Origin: Candidatus Bathyarchaeota archaeon
GTDB taxonomy: Archaea; Thermoproteota; Bathyarchaeia; TCS64
Direction of reading: 5' to 3'
Length of the DNA: 6,315 nt
Assembly: GCA_020697635.1 (NCBI GenBank)
Contig: JAEHCT010000080.1
Coordinates: forward strand, 1-6,315
The position numbers and the translations under genes are program-made. The notes below the pieces were generated by a model. It did no database searches and was not told the origin of the DNA. It was given only the letters and a program-made list of their open reading frames with translations. Positions 5,278 through 6,315 of this stretch are shown in pieces (the stretch's first letter is position 1; each line of letters starts with the position of its first letter).

Positions 5278-6315
5278 ATGATAACCGTAGACGGCTCCAT
5301 GATGGAGGGGGGCGGGCAGCTGCTCCGCATGGCGACCGCCTACAGCGCCATCCTTGGGGAGCCTTTCACGATCCACAGTATAAGGGCTGGGCGAAGCCAG
5401 CCCGGCCTCAGACCGCAGCACCTGACGACCCTCAGGGCGGCGGCGGAGCTGACAGGGGCTGAGCTAAGCGGCGCAGAGCTGGGCTCGACGAACGCCACTT
5501 TCAAGCCGAAGAACATCCGAGGCGGCAACTACCGGTTCGACATAGGTACGGCCGGTAGCGTAACCCTGCTTCTCCAGTGCCTCGCCCCCATCTCGGCGTA
5601 CGCCGACAGACGGGTGGAGCTGCACATCACAGGGGGGACGGCGGTACGGTGGTCGCCACCGACGCCGTTCCTCAAGAACATAGTGTGGAAGGCCTTCGAC
5701 GCCATGGGGCTCAGGTGCAGCCTGGAGGTGAGGCGCCACGGGTTCTACCCGAAGGGAGGCGGAGAGGTGACGGCGTCTGTGGAGCCCACGGAGTCCTTGG
5801 AGCCGTTTCTACCCAAGCATGAGTCTGTCGGTACGGTCTACGGCGTCTCCCTCTGTGGGCGGCTGCCCAGACACGTCGCCGAGCGTCAGGCAGCGTCAGC
5901 CACCGAGACACTGGAAGATTCAGGGCTCAAATCAAGAGTCTCTGTCTCCCATCTAGATGGCGCCGAGGCACCCTACTCGCCTGGGAGCCTCATCTGCCTA
6001 TGGGTAGACCAGATGTTCATGGGGTCCGACTCTCTCGGTGAACGCGGGAAGTTAGCCGAGAGGGTGGGGCGTGAGGCCGCCGCCAGCCTCGTGGAACAGA
6101 TCAGTACGGGAGCCGCGGTGGACCTCCACACTTCGGACCACATGATACTTCCCTGCTCCCTAGCCGAGGGAGAGTCAAGCTTCTCCACGAGCAGACTAAC
6201 GCTCCACACACTCACCGCCGTGAAGCTGGCCAAGATGTTCACGGGCGCCGAGTTCAGCGCCTCGGGTCGCGTGGGCCAGCCAGCGACGATAAGATGCGTC
6301 GGGGCAGGGCAAACC
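5278..6315 (+). CDS. rtcA: RNA 3'-terminal phosphate cyclase (3' end cut by window edge)
   Basis: RtcA uses ATP to turn an RNA 3'-phosphate into a 2',3'-cyclic phosphate, through a covalent enzyme-AMP intermediate and an RNA-adenylate. The open frame gives 346 residues without a stop. Motifs in order: D-G-S-M-M-E-G-G-G-Q-L-L-R at residues 5-17, I-R-A-G-R at 35-39 and P-G-L-R-P-Q-H-L at 42-49. Then D-I-G-T-A-G-S-V-T-L-L-L-Q at 88-100, G-G-T-A-V-R-W-S-P-P at 119-128 and Y-P-K-G-G-G-E-V at 157-164. L-H-T-L-T at 309-313 has His310 at the place of the AMP-accepting histidine (His309 in E. coli). RtcA proteins are usually about 340 residues and the closing strand (I-R-C-V-G) is reached, so only a few residues should be missing. 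ATG 5278 follows the previous stop by 6 nt with no clear Shine-Dalgarno, suggesting translational coupling. The active-site His and glycine motifs argue for an active enzyme. Confidence 0.95.
   Translation, partial: MITVDGSMMEGGGQLLRMATAYSAILGEPFTIHSIRAGRSQPGLRPQHLTTLRAAAELTGAELSGAELGSTNATFKPKNIRGGNYRFDIGTAGSVTLLLQCLAPISAYADRRVELHITGGTAVRWSPPTPFLKNIVWKAFDAMGLRCSLEVRRHGFYPKGGGEVTASVEPTESLEPFLPKHESVGTVYGVSLCGRLPRHVAERQAASATETLEDSGLKSRVSVSHLDGAEAPYSPGSLICLWVDQMFMGSDSLGERGKLAERVGREAAASLVEQISTGAAVDLHTSDHMILPCSLAEGESSFSTSRLTLHTLTAVKLAKMFTGAEFSASGRVGQPATIRCVGAGQT

Noticed and set aside
5464..5911. Several open frames antisense to or overlapping rtcA
   Set aside because: Composition is Arg/Pro/His-rich as expected from G/C-rich shadows, and rtcA has all its family motifs across this stretch.

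Overview
The window is archaeal. It carries ribosomal protein S17e, an archaeal-type NMN adenylyltransferase and an archaeal-style purine phosphoribosyltransferase. Short A/T-rich TATA-like boxes sit about 25 bp ahead of starts, GGAG-type ribosome binding sites occur, and AGG/AGA (Arg) and ATA (Ile) codons are heavily used. G+C is high by eye. A TACK-type lineage such as Bathyarchaeia would fit, but that placement is a guess. At least four of the genes appear to start with TTG.

Layout. (1) 2-181, plus strand: the end of an unidentified gene whose visible part looks like a beta-sandwich. (2) 236-472, plus: S17e with its own TATA box and ribosome binding site. (3) 518-1082, plus: a broken ParB/SerK-like gene. 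It can be read as one protein only across one in-frame TGA and two 1-nt frameshifts, and its conserved D-G-x-H-R motif is damaged. (4) 1062-1649, minus: a COG2236-type phosphoribosyltransferase whose 3' end overlaps the pseudogene by 21 nt. (5) 1712-2590, plus: a QueG-related protein with eight cysteines suited to two [4Fe-4S] clusters, divergent from (4). (6) 2609-3931, minus: an exported or membrane-anchored protein built from two tandem duplications (A-A'-B-B'), convergent with (5). (7) 4064 to the right edge, plus: a tight cluster of nadM, a stand-alone B3/B4 tRNA-binding-domain protein, and rtcA, which is cut by the window edge just short of its natural end.

How the genes relate. The last three genes lie 2 and 6 nt apart and are almost certainly one transcription unit. 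They join NAD synthesis, a PheRS-editing-like RNA-binding domain and RNA 3'-phosphate cyclisation. NadM and RtcA both transfer AMP from ATP, and the B3/B4 and RtcA proteins both point to RNA. The other genes look like single-gene units in alternating orientation. The 132-bp divergent region between (6) and (7) holds a 9-bp direct repeat at exactly 21-bp spacing, the best regulatory candidate here.

I see no CRISPR array, tRNA, rRNA, insertion sequence or defence locus. The least explained items are the A-A'-B-B' surface protein, the composition of the nadM cluster, and the decaying SerK-like gene. No stretch over 300 bases lacks a gene.
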